The notes: generated by a model from the sequence alone, not told the origin. DNA of 36,799 bases from Bacteroidota bacterium (GCA_020047715.1 JAIFNN010000239.1:1-36799); one strand, 5' to 3'; counted from the stretch's first letter, positions 16,197 through 26,254 are shown. Numbers and translations: made by a program.

Positions 16197-17504
16197 TTAT
16201 TTCCTCAAATGTTTATCAGCGAAGTTAAGGTAACAGTCCCAATCGAAATCAGTAACATCATGTTTTCCCGGACGGATGTGATAGCCAATCGTGCTCATCA
16301 CAGGCTTTCCCGGTAGCGGACGGAGTTCAGCCTGAAAGCCATCCGTACCGAGAAGTTTATAAACAGCTGAGGCATTCAGAGCACCCAGGAACTCTCCCTG
16401 TGGATCGGCCCACAAGTCTTCTTCAGCACTGGCAACATATAGTGGCCTAGGGGCAATTAACGACAAAAGCATATGCTGATCGAAAGGAAGTGACTCTTCA
16501 TTTTCCCCGTATTTGAGGAAATTGTCACAAAACCAATGCGGGAATACTCTATTAATACTGCCGATTGTTTCTCCATAAGCCCTCTTCGACAATGCTGCTC
16601 CACCGCAACCCGAATTGTTTGAAATCACCATTGCAAAGCGCTGATCCTGAGCCCCAGCCCAAAGCGCTGCTTTTCCCAGTCGCGAATGTCCCATAAGGGC
16701 AACACGGCGGGAATCGATGTCGCTATCCGTTTCCAGGTAATCCATTGCCCTGCTGTATCCCCAAGCCCATGCCCCTATCGAGCCCCACTCGTTTGCATTT
16801 GGAGTGGTCTGACCGGGCTTGTAAAACAGGGGATGAATGCCATTTTGAAAACCATCGTCAAAATCAGGATCAATATCCTCATAATAAATAGTCGCAACAC
16901 CATAACCTCTATGTATAATCATCTCCAACGGCCAGCGACTGCTTGCCGATCCCCGAGAATCAGCAACTGTAATGTTGCCTTTCCTGAGGGATTCCTGTTT
17001 TATTTCCAACCAACTCCTGGTGATACTTATGTTGCTATCGGGATGAATCGTGTGAATCCCTTTAAAATTCATGGCAAGAAAAACCGGCACCTTACTTTTT
17101 TCCTTGTTGGGCAAATAAAGGAGTATCACCATCACAGGCCCGGACTTGTCGGCAGTGAAATAGGCGGTTACCTCCTTTCGGGTGGCAATCCCCCCAAGCG
17201 CATTTTTATCGAGGGAGGTAATTTCGAAAGAGATCGGCAATTTTGTGACCGGGGTCTTTCCGAACATCTCGTTTTCAAATATTTCCAGGATTTCAGGACG
17301 GCGAAGACCCCACCATGCCGATGGATCTCGAACAACTCCTCCACCTCTAAGAACCAAGGGGTCTGGGAGCTGAAAAGCAGGGACTGCATTTTCGTCATAA
17401 TTGGCAACCGGATTTTGCGCAAAAAGAACCGGAGCAGACAGAATGAGAAACAAAAAACTGACGAAAAATACACAAGCTGCTCTTTTTAAGGTCTTTAGTA
17501 TCAT
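16197..17504 (-). CDS. CE15-type glucuronoyl esterase / acetyl xylan esterase-like alpha/beta hydrolase
   Basis: A 435-residue secreted alpha/beta hydrolase. The signal peptide ends near residue 29 (VLFAQ). Domain features match bacterial CE15 enzymes: VPVFLAMNFKGIHT, then the nucleophile Ser274 in ALMGHSRLGKAALWAGA, SNNSGCGGAALSKR, IAPRPLYVASAEEDLWADPQGEF, and the catalytic His415 in YHIRPGKHDVTDFDW. CE15 members cleave ester bonds between lignin alcohols and the glucuronic acid side groups of xylan. The acid of the triad is not at the fungal ESGAGG site, where Asn297 stands; Glu361, Glu362 or Asp363 may serve instead, as in some bacterial members. It is divergent from the GH51 gene, with 91 bp between them. 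Confidence 0.85.
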   Translation of the reverse strand: MILKTLKRAACVFFVSFLFLILSAPVLFAQNPVANYDENAVPAFQLPDPLVLRGGGVVRDPSAWWGLRRPEILEIFENEMFGKTPVTKLPISFEITSLDKNALGGIATRKEVTAYFTADKSGPVMVILLYLPNKEKSKVPVFLAMNFKGIHTIHPDSNISITRSWLEIKQESLRKGNITVADSRGSASSRWPLEMIIHRGYGVATIYYEDIDPDFDDGFQNGIHPLFYKPGQTTPNANEWGSIGAWAWGYSRAMDYLETDSDIDSRRVALMGHSRLGKAALWAGAQDQRFAMVISNNSGCGGAALSKRAYGETIGSINRVFPHWFCDNFLKYGENEESLPFDQHMLLSLIAPRPLYVASAEEDLWADPQGEFLGALNASAVYKLLGTDGFQAELRPLPGKPVMSTIGYHIRPGKHDVTDFDWDCYLNFADKHLRK

Positions 17505-17595
17505 GGTTTGCTTTTTTTTGTTTTAACGGGAGAATTTTCCGAATTTGCGCAAAAGTTAGTAAAGATTTTGATTGCCTATAACTCAACTGCCAACA

Positions 17596-19596
17596 ATGAA
17601 AAAAAAATATTTAGTTCTTCTTGTCGTTATTGGTCTTCTGACCACGGATGCAATAATCATGGCCCAGAACACCCTGACTATTGATGCCACCCAGGCCAAA
17701 TACCGCATCAACAGAAACATCTACGGACATTTCTCGGAACATCTCGGCCACTGTATTTACGAAGGATTATGGGTAGGTGAAAATTCCCCCATCCCCAATA
17801 AAAACGGACTTAGGACTGATGTTGTTGACGCATTGAAAAACCTTCAGATACCAGCCCTGCGCTGGCCCGGCGGATGTTTTGCCGACGAATACCACTGGCG
17901 CGACGGAATAGGCCCCGCAAACCAGCGTCCCACCATGATAAACACCAACTGGGGCGGGGTTACCGAGGATAATAGCTTTGGTACTCATGAGTTTATGGAA
18001 CTTTGCCGGCAACTCGACTGCGAGCCATACATCAGCGGCAACCTTGGAAGCGGAACCGTCCAGGAAATGTCGCAGTGGGTTGAATATGTCAATTCCGACA
18101 ATGTGAGCCCAATGACCGATCTCCGTAAGGCAAACGGCCAGGAAAAATCCTGGGGCGTGAAATTCTGGGGAATAGGCAACGAATCATGGGGCTGTGGCGG
18201 AAATATGCGTCCGGAGTATTATTCCGACCTGGCAAACCAATACGGCAATTTCCTTCGCAATTACGGAAGCAACTCCCTCGATAAAATAGCCGTGGGTCCA
18301 AACGGTGATGATTACAACTGGACGGATGTTGTGATGCGCGAAATGGGGCCCAGCATATGGGGGCTTTCACTTCATTACTATACCTGGGCAAACGGAGGAG
18401 AAACCGCCACCAACGTAACAGAAGAAAACTGGTTCGGGATGCTTCAAAAGACCCTTAAGATGGAAGAGCTGGTAAGCAAGCATTCTGAAGTTATGGACAA
18501 GTATGATCCGGGAAGAAGTGTTTCCCTGGTGGTTGACGAATGGGGAGCATGGTACACCGTGGAGCCTGGCACCAACCCGGGATTTCTTTATCAGCAAAAT
18601 ACAATCCGTGACGCTTTGATTACAGGGATAAACCTGAATATTTTCCACAACCATTGTTCTCGTGTGCGAATGGCGGCTGTGGCCCAGGTGGTTAATGTGC
18701 TTCAGGCAGTTGTGCTTACTGATGCGGAAAAAATGCTCCTCACCCCTACCTACCACGTTTTCGACATGTACAAGGTTCACCAGGATGCGTTGATGGTCCC
18801 CTCTGACTTGAAATGCAATAATTACGAGTACAACAATTCAAGCATACCGGCATTAAGTGTTTCAAGTTCAATCGACAAGGATGGAAAAATGCATGTCTCC
18901 ATTTGCAATCTCAATCCAAATAAAGAAGAAAAACTCAGTTGCCTCCTAAACGGATTTGATGCAAAAACAATCTCCGGGACTATAATTACATCAACGGAAC
19001 TTAATTCGCACAATACTTTCGAAAAACCCTCAGAAGTTGGAATTGAACCATTCAGCAATTTCAAGCTAAAAGGGGGAAGTATTGATGTAACTGTTCCTGC
19101 GCATTCCGTTATTACCTTGGAAATACTGGGCGATTTCAAGGCTAAAGCGGCGAATAAAATCGACACAAAAAGCCTAAAGCAAGGTATTCGTTACAGCCGC
19201 TATGAAGGACTTTGGAATAGAATTCCCGATTTCTCCAGCATGATTCCTGCAGGATCGGGTATTGAGAAAAACTTTGTCTTCCCAAAGGGGATGCCCTTGT
19301 CGAACTTTGGTTTGGAATATTCAGGATATTTTGAAGCCAAAGCCGATGGTTTGTACGACTTTTATCTTACTTCCGATGATGGGGCAAAGCTTATTATTGA
19401 TGGGGAGGATGCGATAATCCACGATGGGCTCCATGGCATGACGGAAAGGCAAGGAACGGTTTTCTTAAGCAAAGGTTTGCATACTATAAGCCTGCCGTTT
19501 TTCCAGGCTGGCGGAGGAAGCGGGCTGAAACTGCACTATAAGCAACCATCGGGCAACAAAAGTGATATTCCCGATGAGCTGCTATGGCACAAATAG
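17596..19596 (+). CDS. GH51 alpha-L-arabinofuranosidase with C-terminal PA14 domain
   Basis: A 666-residue secreted enzyme that removes arabinofuranose side chains from arabinoxylan or arabinan. The signal peptide is [24 protein letters not shown]; a TTG eight codons upstream is a less likely start. The GH51 catalytic barrel (about 30-420) shows [30 protein letters not shown], the acid/base Glu196 in [12 protein letters not shown], and the nucleophile Glu315 in [10 protein letters not shown] beta-sandwich follows to about 520. Residues of about 532-655 are a PA14 domain ([40 protein letters not shown]), a likely carbohydrate-binding module. No T9SS domain is present at the C-terminus (ends LLWHK). 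Confidence 0.95.
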   Translation: MKKKYLVLLVVIGLLTTDAIIMAQNTLTIDATQAKYRINRNIYGHFSEHLGHCIYEGLWVGENSPIPNKNGLRTDVVDALKNLQIPALRWPGGCFADEYHWRDGIGPANQRPTMINTNWGGVTEDNSFGTHEFMELCRQLDCEPYISGNLGSGTVQEMSQWVEYVNSDNVSPMTDLRKANGQEKSWGVKFWGIGNESWGCGGNMRPEYYSDLANQYGNFLRNYGSNSLDKIAVGPNGDDYNWTDVVMREMGPSIWGLSLHYYTWANGGETATNVTEENWFGMLQKTLKMEELVSKHSEVMDKYDPGRSVSLVVDEWGAWYTVEPGTNPGFLYQQNTIRDALITGINLNIFHNHCSRVRMAAVAQVVNVLQAVVLTDAEKMLLTPTYHVFDMYKVHQDALMVPSDLKCNNYEYNNSSIPALSVSSSIDKDGKMHVSICNLNPNKEEKLSCLLNGFDAKTISGTIITSTELNSHNTFEKPSEVGIEPFSNFKLKGGSIDVTVPAHSVITLEILGDFKAKAANKIDTKSLKQGIRYSRYEGLWNRIPDFSSMIPAGSGIEKNFVFPKGMPLSNFGLEYSGYFEAKADGLYDFYLTSDDGAKLIIDGEDAIIHDGLHGMTERQGTVFLSKGLHTISLPFFQAGGGSGLKLHYKQPSGNKSDIPDELLWHK

Positions 19597-19621
19597 AAGT
19601 TTTCTGTGCAATGGCCTGGTA

Positions 19622-20581
19622 TTATCTTTTTACTAAAATATAATTTTTAAACTCCCCAAGCCGCATCCCGAAAAGCAGGTGTTTCTCTATCCAGCTCACA
19701 ACACGGTATTTTAGCTTCTCGTGCTTATTCCTTATGGGATTGGTGGTATCTCGCTGACCTTCATAGCGCAGCTGTTGCCTCCAGTTAAACTGGTCGATCC
19801 ATTCCCTCATTACAGCAGGATGAGTCCCTTCAAACCGGGTTAGGCAGGATAAGTTGCCGTAATCGAAAACCTTATCGTACAAATGCTCATTTACCTGTTT
19901 TTCAACCGAGGCCTTTCCCCGGTGGTTCATGCTGAAAACTTTAATTTTGTTCTGCATCAGCGCCGGTGGTCTAACCCAGCCATAATGATACACCGAAGCT
20001 CCCGAATCGGCAACTTTCAGCTTGTAGGTCCCTTCCTGCTGCCGGTAATTCAGATGGTCAAACCGGGGTATTTTGCGAAAACTCTGAGCCGACTCCCATG
20101 AATGGATCTCCGGGTTATTCCTTATGATTCTGATTTCCTTGCGGTACCAGCAATGTCCATCCTGATGATGCTCGTAATCGCCCCAGAAATGCACATAATC
20201 GAAAACAAGCCCTTCAATTTCCTTGTCGTCAAGCAAATCCTGGCATCGTTTTTGTAAACCTGACAGGTATCTTTCATGAATCACCTCATCGCTCTGCAAA
20301 TAAAAAAGCCAATCACCTGTGCAGTAGCTTTTTGCGATATCGGTTTGGTGAGCATGTTCCATTCCCCTTGGGTATTTTTCGATATCCCACACGGTATCCA
20401 CAATCCTTATTTTGTCGCTGCCAATACTTAGAATCTGTTTACGGGTCTCATCGTCCTCATCGCTGTTACCCAGTGCCACAACAAACTCGTCCACAATAGG
20501 TAAAATAGACATCACCGCCTGCTTCATCGGGTAGTAAAGCTTTACCGCGTTCTTGCCCATCGAAAATCCGCTAATCTTCAT
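19622..20581 (-). CDS. Glycosyltransferase family 2-like protein
   Basis: A 319-residue cytosolic or membrane-associated protein. The start KISGFSMGKNAVKLYYPMKQAVMSILPIVDEFVVALGNSDEDDET and the segment WLFYLQSDEVIHE match family-2-like transferases that act on repeated sugars, with the acidic SDE as the likely metal/nucleotide-sugar site. No membrane segment is evident. It follows the ABC exporter gene after only 12 nt, so the two should be one transcript. A role in building an exported glycan or lipid-linked sugar is inferred; acceptor and donor are unknown. Confidence 0.8.
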   Translation of the reverse strand: MKISGFSMGKNAVKLYYPMKQAVMSILPIVDEFVVALGNSDEDDETRKQILSIGSDKIRIVDTVWDIEKYPRGMEHAHQTDIAKSYCTGDWLFYLQSDEVIHERYLSGLQKRCQDLLDDKEIEGLVFDYVHFWGDYEHHQDGHCWYRKEIRIIRNNPEIHSWESAQSFRKIPRFDHLNYRQQEGTYKLKVADSGASVYHYGWVRPPALMQNKIKVFSMNHRGKASVEKQVNEHLYDKVFDYGNLSCLTRFEGTHPAVMREWIDQFNWRQQLRYEGQRDTTNPIRNKHEKLKYRVVSWIEKHLLFGMRLGEFKNYILVKR

Positions 20582-20593
20582 CCTTTTAGCTAA

Positions 20594-22414
20594 TTAGTAC
20601 ATTTGTAATTTATGAAGCTTCTTATAAGTCCCTCCTTTTAACTCGAGCAGCTCATCATGCTTTCCGACCTCAACAATTCTGCCTTCGTCGAGCACAATAA
20701 TCAGATCCGAATGCTTCACCGTTGAAAGGCGGTGGGCAATCACAATCGACGTGCGGTTTTTCATGAGGTTCAGAATCGCCTCCTGCACTAATCTTTCAGA
20801 CTCGGTATCAAGGGAAGAGGTTGCTTCATCGAGAATTAATATCGGGGGATTTTTCAAAACAGCCCTGGCAATACTGATTCGCTGGCGCTGACCGCCCGAC
20901 ATTTTGCTGCCGGCTTCTCCTACATTGGTGTAATATCCGTTTGCCGTTTCCATTATAAAATCATGTGCATTGGCCACTTTGGCTGCGGCAATTACATCTT
21001 CCTCCCTGGCATCATTCATTCCAAAGGCGATGTTGTTAAAAAAGGTGTCGTTAAACAATATCGATTGCTGACTGACAATGCCCATCAGCTTGCGTAAATC
21101 GTGCAGTTTGAAATCCTTAACGTTAATGCCATCGATGAGTACCTCCCCCGAAGTAATATCTATAAAACGCGGGATAAGGTCAACAATCGTTGATTTCCCC
21201 GATCCGCTTCTGCCAACCAATGCAATGGCTTTTCCTTTCTCAATGGTGAAACTGATGTCTTGAAGCACGGGGTCTTTTTCATATTGGAAATTCACATGCC
21301 GATACTCAATGCTATGTTTAAATTCGGAAACCAAAACCGGCTCATCCTTTTCTTTGATTGATACTTCCGCATCCAGAATCTGATCGATCCTGTCACTTGA
21401 TGCCAATCCCTTTAAAATATTGTAATATGCAGTTGTTACCGATTTTGCGGGATTGATGATCTGTGAAAAAACCACGAGATAAGTAATAAGCACGGAGGAA
21501 GTTAAGGTGCTGTTTTCGCCCAATACCATTGCGCCGCCGTACCACAAAACAATTACCATCACCATTATGCCCAAAAACTCGCTTACGGGGCTGGCGAGTT
21601 GTTGCCGGCGGAAAATCTTTTCCTGCAAGTTGGTAAATAGGTTGTTGGTGCTCTCGAACCGGCTCTGCATTTTCTCTTCCGCATTGAAAGCTTTGACAAT
21701 TCTTAATCCGCCGAGGGTTTCCTCAAAAACAGACATGATAAGACCAAGTTTCTTTTGGCCCTGGAGGGAAGTGGAGCGAAGAGTTTTACCGATTCGTCCA
21801 ATAATAATCCCACTTACGGGCAAGAGTACCATTACGAACAAACTAAGTTTCGGGCTCATGTAAAAGAGCGCTGCCAGATAGGTGATAATCAGAATTGGGT
21901 CGCGAAAAACCATCTCCAGTGAACGCACCACAGAAACTTCAATTTCCTGCACATCCTGTGCCATGCGCGACATGATATCACCCTTCCTCTCCTCAGAGAA
22001 ATAGCCAAGGGGAAGCACAAGCACTTTCTTGAATATCTTGTTTCTAAGATCCTTCACAATCCCGGTGCGAATGGGAATCATAAAGTATTTGGAATAATAA
22101 AGAAACACGTTCTTAAGCAAAGATGTGCCCAGTACCATTATTCCAACAAAAACCAAGGCATGCACTTTGCCTCTCCCGATAATAATCTGACTCAGGATAT
22201 AGTTGAAATAATGAATTGCGGCTGAAGCATTAAGTTCAAATTCGCCCGGCTGGGTTACAAGATCTGTTTCGCCAAAAAGCACTTTTAAAAACGGCGCCAC
22301 TAAGGCCAGACTGAAAAGGGAAAAGAAAGCAGAGAGAAATACAAACAATATGCTCAGAAACGCCAATCCTTTGTAAGGTATCAGATATCGGATAATTCTT
22401 GAGAGACTTCTCAT
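20594..22414 (-). CDS. MsbA-like ABC exporter (fused membrane and ATPase domains)
   Basis: A 606-residue half-transporter that acts as a homodimer in the inner membrane. Six hydrophobic segments lie in residues 15-330, and the ATPase domain in about 368-600. Walker A is GRSGSGKST (401-409), the Q-loop is VSQQSILFNDT, the signature is MSGGQRQRIS (505 onward), Walker B is ILILDEATSSLD with Glu530, and the H-loop His is at 561. The membrane domain resembles lipid A/peptide exporters of the MsbA group; the substrate cannot be read from sequence. The downstream glycosyltransferase suggests a glycolipid or similar envelope cargo. Confidence 0.92.
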   Translation of the reverse strand: MRSLSRIIRYLIPYKGLAFLSILFVFLSAFFSLFSLALVAPFLKVLFGETDLVTQPGEFELNASAAIHYFNYILSQIIIGRGKVHALVFVGIMVLGTSLLKNVFLYYSKYFMIPIRTGIVKDLRNKIFKKVLVLPLGYFSEERKGDIMSRMAQDVQEIEVSVVRSLEMVFRDPILIITYLAALFYMSPKLSLFVMVLLPVSGIIIGRIGKTLRSTSLQGQKKLGLIMSVFEETLGGLRIVKAFNAEEKMQSRFESTNNLFTNLQEKIFRRQQLASPVSEFLGIMVMVIVLWYGGAMVLGENSTLTSSVLITYLVVFSQIINPAKSVTTAYYNILKGLASSDRIDQILDAEVSIKEKDEPVLVSEFKHSIEYRHVNFQYEKDPVLQDISFTIEKGKAIALVGRSGSGKSTIVDLIPRFIDITSGEVLIDGINVKDFKLHDLRKLMGIVSQQSILFNDTFFNNIAFGMNDAREEDVIAAAKVANAHDFIMETANGYYTNVGEAGSKMSGGQRQRISIARAVLKNPPILILDEATSSLDTESERLVQEAILNLMKNRTSIVIAHRLSTVKHSDLIIVLDEGRIVEVGKHDELLELKGGTYKKLHKLQMY

Positions 22415-22484
22415 TATAGCGCTTCTAATTCAGGTAGGATTCAACAGAATAATGCACAAACTAAACGAAAAACATTTGATTTTC

Positions 22485-23828
22485 TTATAAACCGGTGTAA
22501 TTTTTTGGTGAAATGTTCTTTAATTCCACTTTAAGCGAGGGTTTAATATCCAACTGATCAATAAATTCATGAATTGCTTGTTTATCGATTGGTTTATTGG
22601 TACGTGTCAATTCCAGCAAGGCTTCATAGGGTTTTGGAAAAGCCTCTCTCCGCAAAACGGTTTGTATAGCTTCCGCAACCACCGCCCAGTTGTTTTCGAG
22701 GTCGGAGGAAATCCGGGCTTCGTTAATGAGCAGTTTACCAATTCCTTTCTCAAGGGATTTAAAAGCAAGAAGCGAATGAGACAAAGGCACACCTATGTTT
22801 CGCAGGACAGTTGAATCGGTTAAATCCCGCTGTAACCGCGAAATGGGCAATTTTGCAGAAAGGTGATGAAAGATGGCATTCGCAATCCCCAGGTTCCCCT
22901 CAGCATTTTCAAAATCGATAGGGTTAACTTTGTGAGGCATTGCGGAAGACCCTATCTCCCCTTGCTTGATCTTCTGTTTGAAGTAATCCATGGAAATATA
23001 GGTCCACATGTCCCGGCTGAAATCCAAAAGTATTGTGTTAATACGTGAAAGGGCGTCGCAAAGGGCGGCCATGTTGTCATAGTGTTCTATCTGGGTCGTT
23101 GTTTGCGAGCGGTCGAGCTTTAATACCTCGTTTACAAAATCATTGCTGAACTCAATCCAGTTGTAAGCAGGATAGGCAACATGATGGGCATTCAGGTTGC
23201 CGGTAGCTCCCCCGAATTTCGCGGAAAATGGTATCCTGCGCGCTTGCTCCAGCTGTTTATGGATGCGCTCGCTGAAAACCTTTAATTCTTTTCCCAGTCT
23301 CGTGGGAGATGCTGGCTGGCCATGCGTTCTGGCAAGCATCGGGATATCTTTCCATGCGGAAGACATCTCATCAATTTTTGCTATAACTGATTCCAATCGC
23401 AAAAAATAAACCTCAGCAAGCGCATCCTTTATAGACGCAGGAACCGCCGTATTATTAATATCTTGCGATGTGAGGCCGAAATGAATAAACTCCTTGTAAT
23501 CCTGCATGCCCAACAAATCGAATTTCTCCTTCAGAAAATACTCAACTGCTTTTACATCGTGATTTGTAGTGTTTTCAATTTCCTTGATCCGAAGCGCATC
23601 CCCATGTGAGAATGCATTGAGCATTTCTCGCAGGGCATTCACATTCGCATCAGTAAGCTCCGGCAAACCCGTTACCCCGGATTTCATTAAACTGATAAAG
23701 TATTCAATTTCTACCCAAAGCCGGTAGCGGATCAATCCGAATTCGGAAAAATATTTCGCGAGCTCCTCTGTTTTCGACCTGTAACGACCGTCAACCGGAG
23801 AAATAGCTGTCAGATTATCTAATTTCAT
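22485..23828 (-). CDS. purB: Adenylosuccinate lyase
   Basis: A 447-residue cytosolic enzyme that cleaves fumarate from SAICAR and from adenylosuccinate in purine synthesis. The fumarase/aspartase-superfamily signature is GSSAMPHKVNPIDFENAEGN (Ser294/Ser295 loop). TSQDINNTA (residues 120-128) and ARTHGQPASPTRLGKEL with His169 are the other conserved blocks. The length is that of the E. coli PurB type. It is the first gene upstream of the ABC exporter with a 70-bp gap, probably a separate unit, and a -7 box lies at 23848-23855. Confidence 0.97.
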   Translation of the reverse strand: MKLDNLTAISPVDGRYRSKTEELAKYFSEFGLIRYRLWVEIEYFISLMKSGVTGLPELTDANVNALREMLNAFSHGDALRIKEIENTTNHDVKAVEYFLKEKFDLLGMQDYKEFIHFGLTSQDINNTAVPASIKDALAEVYFLRLESVIAKIDEMSSAWKDIPMLARTHGQPASPTRLGKELKVFSERIHKQLEQARRIPFSAKFGGATGNLNAHHVAYPAYNWIEFSNDFVNEVLKLDRSQTTTQIEHYDNMAALCDALSRINTILLDFSRDMWTYISMDYFKQKIKQGEIGSSAMPHKVNPIDFENAEGNLGIANAIFHHLSAKLPISRLQRDLTDSTVLRNIGVPLSHSLLAFKSLEKGIGKLLINEARISSDLENNWAVVAEAIQTVLRREAFPKPYEALLELTRTNKPIDKQAIHEFIDQLDIKPSLKVELKNISPKNYTGL

Positions 23829-23847
23829 TCTGTTCTGATTAGAAAAA

Positions 23848-23855
23848 CAAAGTTA
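23848..23855 (-). promoter_or_regulatory. Probable -7 promoter box of purB
   Basis: TAACTTTG on the minus strand matches TAnnTTTG exactly, 19 nt before the purB ATG. The upstream box at the expected distance is weak (TGAG). No PurR-like operator was recognised. Confidence 0.4.
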
Positions 23856-24005
23856 AGCGTTTTTTTTATGCGAACTCAGACTGTTAATAACTGTGGGATA
23901 TTTTTACCTTTCTCCGGCACACATGTAGTCAATCGGTTTCAAATTTTTTCTAACTTATCCGAAAAATGCGGCAATGTCCCTATGCTATGATAAGATTTGC
24001 CGAAA

Positions 24006-24038
24006 TTTGCTTTTTCTCAATCAGATTAACTATTTTCG
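24006..24038 (+). promoter_or_regulatory. Bacteroidota-type promoter of mqnA
   Basis: TTTG (24006-24009), 21 nt, then TATTTTCG (24031-24038) fits TTTG-N19-21-TAnnTTTG with one mismatch. Transcription would begin near 24045, which supports the ATG at 24061 over an in-frame start at 23974. Confidence 0.6.
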
Positions 24039-24060
24039 TGCTCTTATTTTAGAAAATCAT

Positions 24061-24822
24061 ATGAGCAAGATCAGGGTATCTGCTGTAAGATACACGAATT
24101 CCATACCTTTCATTTACGGGCTGCAAAACTATTCCCTGGAAGATGAAATGAGCTTAAGTTTGGACACTCCGGCCGACTGTTACCACAATCTCCTTAGCGG
24201 GAATGCCGATATCGGACTTGTTCCGGTGGTACTAAAAAGCCAAATCCCTTCTCTTCGGCAAGTGAGCGATTTTGGGATTGGGGCAAATGGAAACGTGCTA
24301 TCGGTTATAATGGTCGCGCAGGTTCCTATAACTCAGGTAAAAACTATATTTCTCGACTACCAGTCAAAATCGTCGGTAATGCTTATCCGCTTGCTATGTC
24401 GCGACTTTTGGAATATCGCCCCTGAATTTCGGGAAGCGCTGCCAGGCTTTGAACAGAAAGCTTACAATGCAACAGAAGCCAGACTGATCATTGGCGATCG
24501 GGCTTTCCATTTTCACAAACAAAAAGACATTTTTGTAACCGACCTGGCAGGCGAATGGACAAAATATACCGGACTCCCCTTTGTTTTTGCGTTCTGGGCA
24601 TCGCTGAAGGTTTTGCCTGAAGGTTTTGAGGAGAAATTCAACGGAGCCCTGAATTTCGGAATGACGCACAAAGTTAGGCTAGCCAAAGAACTAGCTGGTA
24701 ATCCGGAGTTTGCGTCTATTAACCTCCCTGTATACCTCAATGAGAATATTATTCACGAAATCAGTCCTCCCATGAGGGAAGGAATGAATTTATTCTTACA
24801 TTTAATTCGTGATTTCCAATAA
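24061..24822 (+). CDS. mqnA: Chorismate dehydratase MqnA (futalosine menaquinone pathway)
   Basis: A 253-residue periplasmic-binding-protein-fold enzyme that dehydrates chorismate to 3-enolpyruvylbenzoate, the first step of the futalosine route to menaquinone. Typical segments are VSAVRYTNSIPFIYGL at the N-terminus, the DTPADCYHNLLSGNADIGLVPV block, LDYQSKSSVMLIRLL, LIIGDRAF and YTGLPFVFAFWASL. There is no signal peptide, as expected for this cytosolic enzyme. A longer frame from 23974 would add 29 unconserved residues and cross the promoter. The nfeD-like gene starts 13 nt after the stop, so the two may share a transcript. Confidence 0.93.
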   Translation: MSKIRVSAVRYTNSIPFIYGLQNYSLEDEMSLSLDTPADCYHNLLSGNADIGLVPVVLKSQIPSLRQVSDFGIGANGNVLSVIMVAQVPITQVKTIFLDYQSKSSVMLIRLLCRDFWNIAPEFREALPGFEQKAYNATEARLIIGDRAFHFHKQKDIFVTDLAGEWTKYTGLPFVFAFWASLKVLPEGFEEKFNGALNFGMTHKVRLAKELAGNPEFASINLPVYLNENIIHEISPPMREGMNLFLHLIRDFQ

Positions 24823-24835
24823 CAAATCTAATATC

Positions 24836-26254
24836 ATGAGAACTCCTACAATGTTGAGGAAATATCTTCTTTTAATACTTTCTGTATTCCTTTTCGTGTC
24901 TGCAGGGGAAATAACCCAGGAAGGCCCTCGGAAATTTATCGTTTACAAGTATAGCATCAACGATCAGATTGCTAAGCCAATGTGGCGAATCACTCAAAAG
25001 AGTTTTGAGGAAGCTGAGCGACTGAAAGCCGACATCATACTCATCCAGATGAACACCTATGGCGGGCTCGTGGATATTGCCGACAGCATACGCACAAAGA
25101 TTCTGAACAGCAGCATTCCGGTATATATTTTTATCGACGATAATGCCGCCTCTGCCGGAGCATTGATTTCAATCGCTTGCGACAGCATTTATATGCGTGC
25201 AGGTGGAAAAATCGGCGCGGCTACGGTTGTAGACCAAACCGGCGCGCAGGTTCCTGATAAATACCAGTCGTACATGCGTGCTACCATGCGCGCCACAGCC
25301 GAAGCGCATGGCAAAGACACTATCATTTCAGGCAACGACACCATTATAAAATGGAAGCGTGATCCCCATATCGCTGAGGCAATGGTTGATCCTTCTATTT
25401 ATGTTGCGGAAGTTAGCGACAGCGGCAAAGTACTCACATTCACCGCTGAAGAGGCAATTAAATACGGCTTCTGCGAAGGTCTCGCCACGAGTGCCGCGGA
25501 TATTATGAAAAAAGCAGGTATCGAAAATTACGAGATCGTTGAGTTTAATCCTACCACCCTTGACATAATCATTAATTTCCTTCTGAATCCCGTAATTCAC
25601 AGCCTTCTTATAATGCTGATAATAGGGGGTATTTATTTTGAGCTTCAAACCCCCGGCATTGGGTTTCCTTTAGCGGCTGCGGCACTTGGAGCAGTACTTT
25701 ACTTTGCTCCTCTTTATCTGGAGGGACTTGCAGAGAATTGGGAGATCCTGATTTTTATTCTTGGAATTATTCTGCTTGCCGTTGAGATATTTGCTCTGCC
25801 TGGATTCGGCGTTGCCGGAATTGCAGGAATAATCCTTATGGTCTCAGGTCTTACAATGGCAATGGTCGATAATCTCGTTTTTGAAGGTGGAGACATCCCC
25901 CTTGCTGTCAATACGGTGATGAAAGCACTTATGATTGTTTTGCTTTCCCTGCTCTTTGCTGTGGTTGCCTCCCTATACCTTGGAAAAAAGCTGCTTACAT
26001 CAACCGCTTTTCCGGGTATTGCACTTAAGGAAACCCAGAAAAAAGAGGATGGCTTCACGAGCGCCGATCTTTCGGAGCAAAAACTTGTTGGGCATACCGG
26101 TACTGCATATACGGTGTTGCGTCCCTCAGGAAAAGTAGAGGTAAACGGGGATGTTTATGATGCGAAATCGGAATATGGCTTTATTGAGAAAGGATCAATA
26201 GTTAAAGTTGTACGATACGAATCGGGACAGCTTTATGTGGAGAAAGCCGAATAG
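24836..26254 (+). CDS. NfeD-type membrane-bound ClpP-class serine protease
   Basis: A 472-residue membrane protein. A signal-like segment at residues 7-23 is followed by a ClpP-fold periplasmic domain (about 32-215): MNTYGGLVDIADSIR, nucleophile Ser107 in DDNAASAGALIS, and a candidate general-base Lys142 in DKYQSYMRATMRA. Four or so hydrophobic segments lie between about 225 and 400 (including LEIFALPGFGVAGIAGIIL), then an OB-fold NfeD domain (LVGHTGTAYTVLRPSGKVEVNG to VVRYESGQL). This is the long NfeD1b type, linked in other organisms to membrane protein quality control and stomatin partners; none is adjacent here. The start is ATG at 24836, with ATG at 24851 as an alternative. Confidence 0.88.
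   Translation: MRTPTMLRKYLLLILSVFLFVSAGEITQEGPRKFIVYKYSINDQIAKPMWRITQKSFEEAERLKADIILIQMNTYGGLVDIADSIRTKILNSSIPVYIFIDDNAASAGALISIACDSIYMRAGGKIGAATVVDQTGAQVPDKYQSYMRATMRATAEAHGKDTIISGNDTIIKWKRDPHIAEAMVDPSIYVAEVSDSGKVLTFTAEEAIKYGFCEGLATSAADIMKKAGIENYEIVEFNPTTLDIIINFLLNPVIHSLLIMLIIGGIYFELQTPGIGFPLAAAALGAVLYFAPLYLEGLAENWEILIFILGIILLAVEIFALPGFGVAGIAGIILMVSGLTMAMVDNLVFEGGDIPLAVNTVMKALMIVLLSLLFAVVASLYLGKKLLTSTAFPGIALKETQKKEDGFTSADLSEQKLVGHTGTAYTVLRPSGKVEVNGDVYDAKSEYGFIEKGSIVKVVRYESGQLYVEKAE

Noticed and set aside
16686-17489. Plus-strand frame of 267 codons opposite the CE15 esterase
   Set aside because: Antisense shadow of a gene with a clear catalytic triad; no signal, domain or start context of its own.
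13325-19596. Classical polysaccharide utilisation locus
   Set aside because: There is no SusD-like gene and the TonB receptor looks unlike SusC. The carbohydrate enzymes lie on different strands with no hybrid two-component or ECF sigma/anti-sigma regulator.
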